In this document: piece by piece, positions 16,982-24,865 of the stretch
Numbering within the stretch: the first letter of the stretch is position 1
How the letters are laid out: every line of letters starts with the position of its first letter
Source: Streptomyces aurantiogriseus
GTDB lineage: Bacteria > Actinomycetota > Actinomycetes > Streptomycetales > Streptomycetaceae
Reading direction: 5' to 3'
Length of the DNA: 64,000 bases
Assembly: GCF_014649375.1 (NCBI RefSeq)
Contig: NZ_BMSX01000006.1
Location: forward strand, 248,001 to 312,000
The notes under the pieces: generated by a model
Seen by the model: the letters and a program-made list of their open reading frames with translations, nothing else
Databases searched by the model: none
What the model was told of the DNA's origin: nothing
Made by a program: the position numbers and the translations under genes

Positions 16982-18102
16982 CAGATCTCCATCCCGAACG
17001 GCCGGGTGAACCGGACGTCACCCTCGACCATGTCTCGCATGTCTTCGACGTTGTGGCGGAACATCAGCATCCGCTCGATGCCGAACCCGAAGGCGAAGCC
17101 GCTGTACTTCTCCGGGTCGACGCCGCAGGCGGTCAGCACCTTGGGGTTGACCATGCCGCAGCCGCCGAGCTCGATCCAGCCCTCGCTGGAGCAGGTGCGG
17201 CAGGGCCGGTCGGGGTTGCCGACGGACTCGCCGCGGCAGACGTAGCACACCATGTCCATCTCGGCGGACGGCTCGGTGAAGGGGAAGAAGTTCGGCCGCA
17301 GCCGGGTCTTCATGCCCTCGCCGAACAGCGCCTGGACCATGTGGTCGAGGGTGCCCTTGAGGTCGGCCATGGTCAGGCCCTCGTCCACGGCGAGCAGCTC
17401 GACCTGGTGGAAGACGGGCGTGTGGGTGGCGTCCAGCTCGTCGGTGCGGTACACGCGGCCGGGGCAGATCACGTACACCGGCAGCTCGCGCTCCATCAGG
17501 GAGCGGATCTGCACGGGCGAGGTGTGGGTGCGCAGCACGACGCCGGACTCGGTGCCGCCCTCGGGGCCCTGGACGAAGAAGGTGTCGGCCTCGCCGCGGG
17601 CCGGGTGGTCCGGGCCGATGTTGAGGGCGTCGAAGTTGAACCACTCGGCCTCGACCTGCGGGCCCTCGGCGACCTCGTAGCCCATGGCCACGAAGACGTC
17701 CTCGATGCGCTCCGAGAGCGTGGTGAGCGGGTGGCGGGCGCCGGCCGGCACGCGGTCGTACGGCAGCGTGACGTCCACCGCCTCCTCGACGAGCACGCGC
17801 TGGTCGCGCTCGGCCTCCAGCTCGGCCTGGCGGGCGGCGAGGGCCTTGTTCACGGCGCCGCGGGCCTGGCCGACGCGCTTTCCGGCCTCGGCCTTGGCGT
17901 GCGGGGGCAGTGCGCCGATCTCGCGGTTGGCGAGGGCCAGCGGGGAGGTGCCGCCGGTGTGGGCGACCTTGGCCTCCTGGAGCGCGTCGAGGGAGTCCGC
18001 GGCGGCGAAGGCGGCGAGCGCCTCGTCCCGCATGCGCTCGATCTCTTCCGGTTTCAACGCCTCGACCTCTACAGGGTCGTACGACTTATTCGGTGCCGAC
18101 AT
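16981..18102 (-). CDS. pheS: Phenylalanyl-tRNA synthetase alpha subunit
   Basis: A 373-residue catalytic subunit. The N-terminal coiled-coil arm (residues ~1-100) binds tRNA. The class-II core follows, with motif 1 (HPLTTLSERIEDVFVAMGYE), motif 2 (LLRTHTSPVQIRSL and PGRVYRTDELDATHTPVFHQ) and motif 3 (FGFGIERMLMFRHNVEDMRD). In between is a Cys-rich insertion (CYVCRGESVGNPDRPCRTCSSEGW), the four-Cys zinc-binding motif seen in many PheS proteins. First gene of a two-gene operon with pheT. A TAGACT -10-like box lies about 110 bases upstream near 18200, leaving an untranslated leader in which I see no clear attenuator. Confidence 0.97.
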   Translation of the reverse strand: MSAPNKSYDPVEVEALKPEEIERMRDEALAAFAAADSLDALQEAKVAHTGGTSPLALANREIGALPPHAKAEAGKRVGQARGAVNKALAARQAELEAERDQRVLVEEAVDVTLPYDRVPAGARHPLTTLSERIEDVFVAMGYEVAEGPQVEAEWFNFDALNIGPDHPARGEADTFFVQGPEGGTESGVVLRTHTSPVQIRSLMERELPVYVICPGRVYRTDELDATHTPVFHQVELLAVDEGLTMADLKGTLDHMVQALFGEGMKTRLRPNFFPFTEPSAEMDMVCYVCRGESVGNPDRPCRTCSSEGWIELGGCGMVNPKVLTACGVDPEKYSGFAFGFGIERMLMFRHNVEDMRDMVEGDVRFTRPFGMEI

Positions 18103-18251
18103 CTCTTCCCGTGCTTCCGATTGGCTGGCTGAGGGTCCCCGTCACTGATCCGTTGGCAGATCGTCGCCGACTTCGGGACACATGGGTGCCAAAGGCCGAG
18201 TCTAACGGGGTGAGGGTGGACGAATGCGCCCGCGGGCTGCTCGGACGGATC

Positions 18252-19391
18252 TCAGGAGAGATACGCCGGGGCGCCCACGGGCAACGTAAATCGGAACTCC
18301 GCGCCGCCGCCGGGGGCGCGGCCGACCGTGATGATGCCGCCGTGGGCCTCGACGATGCCCTTGACGATGTACAGCCCGAGGCCCGTCCCGCCGCGCTTGC
18401 TGCCCCGCCAGAAGCGGGTGAAGACGCGGTTCATGGACTCCTCCGGGATGCCGGTGCCCTCGTCGCTCACGGTGACCGACGTGCCGGTGTCCTCTCCTTC
18501 GCGTGGGGACTCGGCGGGCGTGACGTCAATCGTGACGGTTCCCTCGCCGTGCCGCACGGCATTTTCGAGGAGGTTGCTGAGCACCTGGTCGACCTTGTCG
18601 GGGTCGGCCCACAGCGCGGGCAGCGGCTGTTCGATGCGCAGCAGGAACCGGTCGGCGGGCTGTCCGGCGGCGACGTAGGCCTGGATGTGCCGTCCGACGG
18701 CGGCGCCTATGTCGACGGGCTGGCGCCGCACCTCCAGCCGCCCGGAGTCGATCCGCGAGATGTCGAGCAGCTCGGCGATGAGGCGGGTGACGCGGTCGGC
18801 GTCCGCGTCGACCGTCTCCAGCATCAGCCGCTTCTGGTCGTCGGTGAAGCGCGACCACTTGGCGAGGAGGGTGGCCGTGAAGCCCTTCACGGAGGTGAGG
18901 GGGGAGCGCAGTTCGTGGGCGACGGTGGCGATCAGCTCGGCGTGGCTGCGCTCGGTGCGGCGGCGGGCCTCGGTGTCGCGGAGGGAGACGACGACACGGC
19001 GGACGGGTCCGGTGGGCTCGCTGCGGACGTACCGCGCGGAGACGAGCACCTCCCGCCCGCCGGGCAGCAGCAGGTTCCGCTCGGGCTGCCGTACCCGGAT
19101 GGCGAGCCCGCCGTACGGGTCGGTGAGCTGCCACCAGCGGCGCCCCTCGAGATCTTCTAATGGCAGGGCTTTGTCGAGCCGCTGCCCGAGGGCTTCGGAG
19201 GCGGGGAGGGCGGTGATGCGCTCGGCGGCGGCGTTGAAGCAGACGACGTGTCCGTGTTCGTCGGCGACGACGAGACCGTCGGGCAGGTCGTCGGGGTCGA
19301 TGCCGAGTCCGGCGAGATCACCGGCCGGCCGGGGCGTGGAGTTGTGCGGCACGGCCCGTGCTTCCCGTGTACTGCTCATGCCGACGCTCAT
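18252..19391 (-). CDS. Orphan PAS-domain sensor histidine kinase with a TTA codon
   Basis: A 379-residue soluble kinase without membrane spans. A PAS domain covers residues ~30-140 (DLPDGLVVADEHGHVVCFNAAAERI). The H-box ATVAHELRSPLTSVKGF contains the phospho-acceptor His159. The HATPase domain follows with N-box LLENAVRHGEG, G1 VSDEGTGIPEE, F-box RFWRGSKRGG and G2 GTGLGLYIVKGIVEAHGG. No response regulator is adjacent. Codon 78 is TTA (19160-19158), within an unusually AT-rich run of codons (AAA, CCA, TTA, GAA, GAT), which suggests bldA-dependent translation. It sits between pheS and the SpoU methyltransferase in the same orientation, with about 150 bases to pheS. Signal unknown. Confidence 0.88.
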   Translation of the reverse strand: MSVGMSSTREARAVPHNSTPRPAGDLAGLGIDPDDLPDGLVVADEHGHVVCFNAAAERITALPASEALGQRLDKALPLEDLEGRRWWQLTDPYGGLAIRVRQPERNLLLPGGREVLVSARYVRSEPTGPVRRVVVSLRDTEARRRTERSHAELIATVAHELRSPLTSVKGFTATLLAKWSRFTDDQKRLMLETVDADADRVTRLIAELLDISRIDSGRLEVRRQPVDIGAAVGRHIQAYVAAGQPADRFLLRIEQPLPALWADPDKVDQVLSNLLENAVRHGEGTVTIDVTPAESPREGEDTGTSVTVSDEGTGIPEESMNRVFTRFWRGSKRGGTGLGLYIVKGIVEAHGGIITVGRAPGGGAEFRFTLPVGAPAYLS

Positions 19392-19444
19392 TCCCCGTAC
19401 CCCACCTCTCAGACGACTGAGGGGCCCCCGAGCTGGTCACCCTA

Positions 19445-20293
<849 letters not shown>

Positions 20294-20356
20294 GCGGTTC
20301 ACCTTCGGTGGGATGGCGAGGGACGGCGGTGGGGGGCGGGCTCGGGCTCGGATTTT

Positions 20357-20567
20357 CTCTCGCCCCCGCCGCCCCTACCCGTCCCTGGGGGCTCCGCCCC
20401 CAGACCCCCGGGCCGTGCCCACCCACCACCCGACTCGGTTGGCCGAGAGGTGCGCCAAATCCAGCCTGTCCGGCGTTTGAGGACGAGGCCCGTTCAGGGC
20501 CGAAGCGGGGGTCTGGGGGCGGAGCCCGCCAGGGGACGGGGAAGGGTAGGGGCGGCGGGGGCGAGGA
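20357..20567. repeat. Inverted repeat pair with an embedded dispersed repeat (copy 1)
   Basis: The arm at 20357-20410 (TCTCGCCCCCGCCGCCCCTA start) is the near reverse complement of 20506-20567. The right half, 20464-20563, begins GTCCGGCGTTTGAGGACGAG and matches 35514-35614 almost base for base. The inner GGCCCGTTCAGGGCC forms a small hairpin. The element fills the 350-base gap between the SpoU gene and rplT; no gene is present there. It is one of the dispersed intergenic families commonly seen in Streptomyces. Confidence 0.8.
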
Positions 20568-20588
20568 AAACCGGATCCGGACGCAATC

Positions 20589-20619
20589 GGACCCGCAGGC
20601 CTCTGCAGCCTGCGGGTCC
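20589..20619 (-). terminator. Terminator of the infC-rpmI-rplT operon
   Basis: A perfect 12-bp stem (GGACCCGCAGGC at 20589-20600 with 20608-20619) and a 7-base loop, about 32 bases beyond the rplT stop on the minus strand. Confidence 0.85.
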
Positions 20620-20651
20620 TTCAGTCACGTCGGCCTAGAGCCAGCGCAGCG

Positions 20652-21035
20652 TCACGCCGCCTTCGGGGCGTTGACGTCCGACGGCAGCGCCTTCTGCGCG
20701 ACCTCGACGAGCGCGGCGAACGCGCCCGCGTCGTTGACGGCCAGCTCGGCCAGGATCTTGCGGTCGACCTCGATGTTCGCGGCCTTCAGACCCTGGATGA
20801 AGCGGTTGTAGGTCATGCCGTTGGCGCGGGCAGCGGCGTTGATGCGCTGGATCCACAGCTGACGGAAGTCACCCTTGCGCTTCTTGCGGTCGTTGTAGTT
20901 GTAGACCAGCGAGTGGGTGACCTGCTCCTTGGCCTTGCGGTACAGGCGCGAACGCTGACCGCGGTAGCCGGAGGCCTGCTCGAGGATCGCCCGGCGCTTC
21001 TTGTGGGCGTTGACTGCCCGCTTGACGCGTGCCAC
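20652..21035 (-). CDS. rplT: 50S ribosomal protein L20
   Basis: A 127-residue protein starting MARVKRAVNAHKKRRAILEQ and containing GYRGQRSRLYRKAKEQVTHSL and RINAAARANGMTYNRFIQGL, the unmistakable L20 sequence. It binds 23S rRNA early in 50S assembly and in several bacteria represses its own operon by binding leader RNA. Last gene of infC-rpmI-rplT, about 95 bases after rpmI, with a terminator just downstream. Length is normal apart from a slightly extended Ala-rich C-terminus. Confidence 0.98.
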   Translation of the reverse strand: MARVKRAVNAHKKRRAILEQASGYRGQRSRLYRKAKEQVTHSLVYNYNDRKKRKGDFRQLWIQRINAAARANGMTYNRFIQGLKAANIEVDRKILAELAVNDAGAFAALVEVAQKALPSDVNAPKAA

Positions 21036-21130
21036 TTGTTAACTCCTTGTAGCGGGGCCGTGGGTGTCCTCACACGGCCCGGTATCGATTGGGTCCCGGT
21101 CCTGACGTACGGCGCTCACGCGCCGACGCG

Positions 21131-21325
21131 TCACTTGCCGAGAAGCTTCTTGATCTTCTTGGCGTCGCCCGGGGCCATCTCGGCGTTGCCGGTGAGGCGA
21201 CGCGTCAGACGGGACGACTTGTGCTCGAGCAGGTGGCGCTTGCCGGCGCGCTCACGGAGCACCTTGCCGGAGCCGGTGACCTTGAAGCGCTTGCTGGCAC
21301 CGCTGTGCGACTTGTTCTTCGGCAT
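21131..21325 (-). CDS. rpmI: 50S ribosomal protein L35
   Basis: A 64-residue basic protein, MPKNKSHSGASKRFKVTGSG at the N-terminus and KKIKKLLGK at the end, typical of L35. The ATG at 21325 is preceded by GGAGAG. It is the middle gene of the infC operon, about 110 bases after infC. No zinc-binding Cys motif is present. Confidence 0.97.
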   Translation of the reverse strand: MPKNKSHSGASKRFKVTGSGKVLRERAGKRHLLEHKSSRLTRRLTGNAEMAPGDAKKIKKLLGK

Positions 21326-21436
21326 AGCGCCGTTCTCTCCTCGTCGGTGGCGCTCCGGTGCCCGGTCACGAAAACCGGGCACAGGTGGAGCGTCGCTCTT
21401 GTTTCGGTTACATCCAGGGGACTGGCGTCCCACGGA

Positions 21437-22075
21437 TCACGCCTCGGCAGGCTCCTCAGCCGGCGTCTGGGCGGCGGCAGGGTCCTGCGAGCGGCCGGGG
21501 TGGGCCTTCGCTTCGGCCTTGCGGGCCTCCTGCGCCTGACGGGCCTCGGCCATCGCCTCGGTCTTCTTCTTGTGCGGACCGAGAACCATGATCATGTTGC
21601 GGCCGTCCTGCTTCGGGTTCGACTCGACGAACCCGAGCTCCTGGACGTCCTCCGCGAGACGCTGCAGCAGTCGGTAGCCCAGTTCGGGACGGGACTGCTC
21701 ACGACCGCGGAACATGATCGTGATCTTGACCTTGTCGCCCTGCTTGAGGAACCGGACGACGTGACCCTTCTTGGTGTCGTAGTCGTGCGGGTCGATCTTC
21801 GGCCGGAGCTTCATCTCCTTGATGACCGTGTGCGCCTGGTTCTTGCGCGCCTCACGGGCCTTCATGGCCGACTCGTACTTGAACTTCCCGTAGTCCATGA
21901 GCTTGCAGACCGGCGGGCGGGCGTTCGCCGCGACCTCGACCAGGTCCAGGTCGTACTCCTGCGCAAGCTCCAGTGCCTTCGCGAGCGGCACGATGCCGAC
22001 CTGCTCGCCACTGGGACCGACAAGTCGCACCTCGGGAACGCGAATCCGGTCGTTGATGCGGGGCTCGGCGCTGAT
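21437..22075 (-). CDS. infC: Translation initiation factor IF-3 with an apparent AUC start codon
   Basis: A 212-residue protein from the proposed start. The N-terminal domain (AEPRINDRIRVPEVRLVG, DLVEVAANARPPVCKLMDYG) and C-terminal domain (EMKLRPKIDPHDYDTKKGHV, VKITIMFRGREQ) are both present, with an Ala/Glu-rich tail of about 30 residues. IF-3 discriminates initiator tRNA and keeps subunits apart. No ATG, GTG or TTG lies at the family's N-terminus in this frame; the nearest are far upstream in non-conserved sequence. A strong CGAGGAGG ribosome-binding site ends four bases before ATC AGC GCC GAG, so ATC at 22075-22073 is the likely start. infC is known elsewhere to use AUU or AUC for autoregulation. 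Confidence 0.9.
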   Translation of the reverse strand: MSAEPRINDRIRVPEVRLVGPSGEQVGIVPLAKALELAQEYDLDLVEVAANARPPVCKLMDYGKFKYESAMKAREARKNQAHTVIKEMKLRPKIDPHDYDTKKGHVVRFLKQGDKVKITIMFRGREQSRPELGYRLLQRLAEDVQELGFVESNPKQDGRNMIMVLGPHKKKTEAMAEARQAQEARKAEAKAHPGRSQDPAAAQTPAEEPAEA

Positions 22076-22160
22076 GGATCCTCCTCGGTAGCACCACGCG
22101 GCAGTCTGGCGGACGGCCGCGTAACGTCTGTGTTCGTTAGGCCTTAACCACGCCGAAGCA

Positions 22161-22192
22161 CAAAAAATGCCCCGAACGATCACAGGCGGGGC
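22161..22192 (-). promoter_or_regulatory. Intrinsic-terminator-like attenuator in the infC leader
   Basis: On the minus strand a 6-bp all-GC stem (GCCCCG/CGGGGC, 22187-22192 with 22169-22174) and 12-base loop are followed directly by A and six T residues (22167-22162). This is about 85 bases upstream of the proposed infC start. A T6 run outside coding sequence is rare in this genome. Leader attenuation of infC-rpmI-rplT (for example by L20) is known in other bacteria; here it is inferred from structure and position. Confidence 0.6.
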
Positions 22193-22391
22193 TCCAAGCA
22201 CTACCGGAGCACCTTCGCGGGATCGCGGGGGCGCACTACCGGGCGACTCCATCGTCCGTACGGAACGATGGTGGCCGCCTGACCGGGGTGACCCGCCGCC
22301 CGTGAGGGTGGTCGGGTGGGAGTTCGGAGCCTCCACTTGTGGGCCGGGCCCGCCTGCTGAGGGGCACGCGTGTCCGACCGGTCGTTGTACG

Positions 22392-22397
22392 AGATTA
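22392..22397 (-). promoter_or_regulatory. Possible -10 box of the infC operon promoter
   Basis: TAATCT on the minus strand matches the TANNNT actinobacterial -10 consensus and would give a leader of about 310 bases ahead of infC. The -35 region is poor, so this is tentative. Confidence 0.3.
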
Positions 22398-22479
22398 GCA
22401 GGTGGCGCCAGGAAGGGCGAATTGTGGCCGCCCGGGGCCACGCGCGTGACCGTGGCGTGCTGCGCCTATCGTGTGGGAC

Positions 22480-22857
22480 ATGAGTGAGACCTCCCCCTCG
22501 GACACCCCCGAGACCCCCGACGCCGCCGACTTCGACGAGATGACCCGCGACATCGCCGAGGTTCCCGCGGTCGAGGTGATCGTGACGGTCGCCGTCAACC
22601 TGATGAGCGCCGCCGCCGTGAAGCTCGGTCTGACCGAGGAGGGCGACAAGTACAAGGACCTGGACGAGGCCCGCAAGCTGGTCACCGCCCTCGCCGGTCT
22701 GCTGGACGCGAGCGCGACCGAGATCAGCTCCTTCCACGCGGCACCCCTGCGCGACGGCCTGAAGTCGCTCCAGCTGGCCTTCCGCGAGGCGTCGATCGTC
22801 CCGGACGAGCCGGGCCAGGGGCCGGGCGAGAAGTACACCGGCCCGGTCTACGGCTAG
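22480..22857 (+). CDS. DUF1844 family protein
   Basis: A 125-residue acidic protein. The central part (MTRDIAEVPAVEVIVTVAVN, LMSAAAVKLGLTEEGDKYKD, DLDEARKLVTALAGLLDAS) is the DUF1844 helical domain, a widespread family without a known role, often found beside infC in actinobacteria. The ATG at 22480 is preceded by TATCGT eight bases upstream and no clear ribosome-binding site, so a leaderless mRNA is plausible. It is divergent from infC and convergent with the SseB-domain gene. The stop is followed within a few bases by a 19-bp tandem repeat. Confidence 0.85.
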   Translation: MSETSPSDTPETPDAADFDEMTRDIAEVPAVEVIVTVAVNLMSAAAVKLGLTEEGDKYKDLDEARKLVTALAGLLDASATEISSFHAAPLRDGLKSLQLAFREASIVPDEPGQGPGEKYTGPVYG

Positions 22858-22863
22858 TTCGCG

Positions 22864-22977
22864 TTCGCACAGCTACGGCCAGTTCGTACGTCTACGACTG
22901 GTTCGTACTTCTACGACTGGTTCGTACGTCTGCGACTGGTCCGTACGTCCACGACTGATCCGTACGTCTGCGACTGG
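22864..22977. repeat. Six-unit 19-bp tandem repeat between convergent genes
   Basis: Units begin at 22864, 22883, 22902, 22921, 22940 and 22959. The consensus is TTCGTACGTCTACGACTGG, and the outer units are the most divergent. The last unit ends one base before the stop region of the SseB-domain gene (22979). The 3' end of the DUF1844 gene (GTCTACGGCTAGTTCG) resembles the unit, so the array may have arisen by reiteration of that gene's last codons. Confidence 0.9.
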
Positions 22978-22978
22978 A

Positions 22979-23710
22979 TCATCCGCGTACGTACAGGGGC
23001 TCGCCCGGGGGCGTCGTCCCGGCCGGCAGCAGTGCCAGGTCGAGGCCGCGCACCAGGCGGGCCCTCAGCGTTTCGTCGGCGGCGAGGCGCTGGGCGACGG
23101 CCCGGGCGGCCTCGGCGGGGGCGGCGGCCGGGTCCAGGACGAGGGCGAGGGTGCCGTCGGCCTGCCCGGGCCCGAGGTGGGCGCGCAGGACGGCGGGCTC
23201 GGCGGCCACCGCGCCCCGTACCGCCTCCACCACGGCCGGGTCGGCCAGCGGGTCGGTGGTGGTGCGGCCCTCGGCGAGCGCGAGCAGCGAGGGCCCGGTC
23301 AGTTCGAAGGCGACCGGTCCGGCCACGTCGAGGACCACCGTGTCCGCCTTCTCGTGCGCGGCGGCCTGCAGCGCCTGGTGCAGGGGTACGGCGACGGGCC
23401 GTGCCTCCGGGTCCCAGCGGGCGAGGGACTCGGTGGAGGTGAAGGCGGGCAGGGCCGTGCGGGCCCCCGCCTTCAGGGTCGGGACGGCCATGTCGCTGGT
23501 CTTCTCGCGGCGCAGCCCGTTCTCGTCCTCCTCGACCTCGCCCAGCACGGCCACCACGGGGACGAGCAGCCGGGCGCCCTTGAGCGCCTCCAGCACGGGT
23601 CCCACGGCGGTGTGGTCCTCGGCCCAGGCGGCGAGCGCGGCGCTCAGCCGGGGGTCGGCGGAGCCGTCGTCGTCGGAGAAGCCGGGGTCGGGAATGTTCT
23701 TGTTCGCCAC
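22979..23710 (-). CDS. SseB-domain protein
   Basis: A 243-residue soluble acidic protein. The start MANKNIPDPGFSDDDGSADP is the form usual in Streptomyces homologues. Residues ~35-150 form the SseB N-terminal-type domain (AAWAEDHTAVGPVLEALKGA, RLLVPVVAVLGE, LPAFTSTESLARWDPEARPV), followed by an Ala-rich C-terminal domain. SseB itself is a type III secretion protein, but the actinobacterial homologues have no such system and no known role. GTG at 23710 is eight bases downstream of TAGGGT, a TANNNT box, with no ribosome-binding site between, which suggests a leaderless mRNA. Convergent with DUF1844 across the tandem repeat. Confidence 0.8.
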   Translation of the reverse strand: MANKNIPDPGFSDDDGSADPRLSAALAAWAEDHTAVGPVLEALKGARLLVPVVAVLGEVEEDENGLRREKTSDMAVPTLKAGARTALPAFTSTESLARWDPEARPVAVPLHQALQAAAHEKADTVVLDVAGPVAFELTGPSLLALAEGRTTTDPLADPAVVEAVRGAVAAEPAVLRAHLGPGQADGTLALVLDPAAAPAEAARAVAQRLAADETLRARLVRGLDLALLPAGTTPPGEPLYVRG

Positions 23711-23860
23711 GGTGACCGACCCTATCGGGGGGATCCTGCTGGGTTTGTGCGGGGCCCGAAACACGGCGGTGACAGCATTCACAGGTTTCTCAGGCATCGC
23801 TGACGCACATCTAACGTGCGTCTAACGGAGCGCACAGTCGCCGCCCCCACCATCGCAGGC

Positions 23861-24838
23861 ATGGAGTCCTCCGGAGCACGTCGCAGCCGCCGCGCTCGCC
23901 CCTCCGGGCGCCGTCCCCTCGTCTGCTCCGCCCTCGCCGCCGTCGCCGTCCTGGGCGCCACGGCCGCAGCCGGGACCGTGTACGTGAAGGGGCAGGCGCA
24001 CTCGGGGCAGGGCGCCGTATCGTCGTCGGCGACGCCGTCGGCCTCGGCGTCGGTGTCGGTGTCGGCTGTCGGGGAGGCGTCGGTGGAGCCTGTGGTCGAA
24101 GCGGTGTCGGAGCCCGAGGTGGACCACGACGCGCTGCTGGCGAAGGCGATGGCCTCGGTGACGGTGCCGGGCGACGCGGAGGTGTCCGTGGCCGTGCTGG
24201 ACGTCGGCTCCGGGGAGAGTGCCACGTACGGCTCCGGTTCCTTCGACACGGCGAGCATCGTCAAGGTGGACATCCTGGCGGCGCTGCTGCTGCAGGCGCA
24301 GGACGCGGGGCGGCAGCTGACGGCGCAGGAGAAGGCGTACGCCACCGCGATGATCGAGAGCAGCGACAACGACTCGGCGACGGCGCTGTGGAACGCGATC
24401 GGGCAGGCCAGTGGGCTCGACGCGGCGAACGAGCGGTTCGGGCTGACGGACACCGAGGGCGGGGACGGCGCGCTGTGGGGGCTCACCCGGACCACGGCCG
24501 CCGACCAGCTGACCCTGCTCCAGCAGGTCTTCGGGGAGGACTCGGAGCTGAGCGCGGCCTCGCGGGCCTATGTCCAGGGGCTGATGGGCGAGATAGCCGT
24601 CGGCCAGCAGTGGGGGGTGTCGGCCGCGGCCGACGGTTCCGCGTGGGCGCTGAAGAACGGGTGGCTGCCGCGCAGCACGACCGGGCTGTGGGACGTCAAC
24701 AGCATCGGGCGGGTGACCGTCGATGGGCAGGACTACCTGGTGGCCGTGGTGTCGAACGGCAACGCGACCCAGGCGAACGGCATCACGCTGGTGGAGGCGG
24801 CGGCGCGGGCGGCGGTGTCGGCCTTCACGGCCGGCTGA
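23861..24838 (+). CDS. Membrane-anchored or secreted serine hydrolase of the class A beta-lactamase fold
   Basis: A 325-residue protein. A basic N-terminus (RRSRRARPSGRRP) and one hydrophobic segment (residues ~20-40) give a membrane anchor or signal. A Ser/Ala/Val-rich linker follows to residue ~90. The catalytic domain has SIVK (Ser132-Lys135) in SxxK position, SDN at 168-170 and KNG at 265-267 in place of KTG. These are the three penicillin-recognising motifs. Activity could be a beta-lactamase or a peptidoglycan D,D-peptidase-like hydrolase; the KNG variant and absence of an ExxLN segment argue against a typical beta-lactamase. The ATG at 23861 follows a stretch with no clear ribosome-binding site. 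Divergent from the SseB-domain gene. Confidence 0.8.
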   Translation: MESSGARRSRRARPSGRRPLVCSALAAVAVLGATAAAGTVYVKGQAHSGQGAVSSSATPSASASVSVSAVGEASVEPVVEAVSEPEVDHDALLAKAMASVTVPGDAEVSVAVLDVGSGESATYGSGSFDTASIVKVDILAALLLQAQDAGRQLTAQEKAYATAMIESSDNDSATALWNAIGQASGLDAANERFGLTDTEGGDGALWGLTRTTAADQLTLLQQVFGEDSELSAASRAYVQGLMGEIAVGQQWGVSAAADGSAWALKNGWLPRSTTGLWDVNSIGRVTVDGQDYLVAVVSNGNATQANGITLVEAAARAAVSAFTAG

Positions 24839-24865
24839 GCGACCCCGGACACCTGTGCGGCCGCC

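Noticed and set aside
14690..17245. An 851-codon plus-strand open frame opposite pheT/pheS
   Set aside because: Antisense shadow of two certain genes; composition is Val/Gly/Asp-biased with no recognisable motif.
22864..22977. Possible CRISPR array
   Set aside because: Units are contiguous 19-bp repeats without spacers and no cas gene is nearby.
23861..24838. Antibiotic-resistance beta-lactamase
   Set aside because: KNG replaces KTG, no ExxLN segment is visible, and the protein has a long linker, so a cell-wall hydrolase role is at least as likely.
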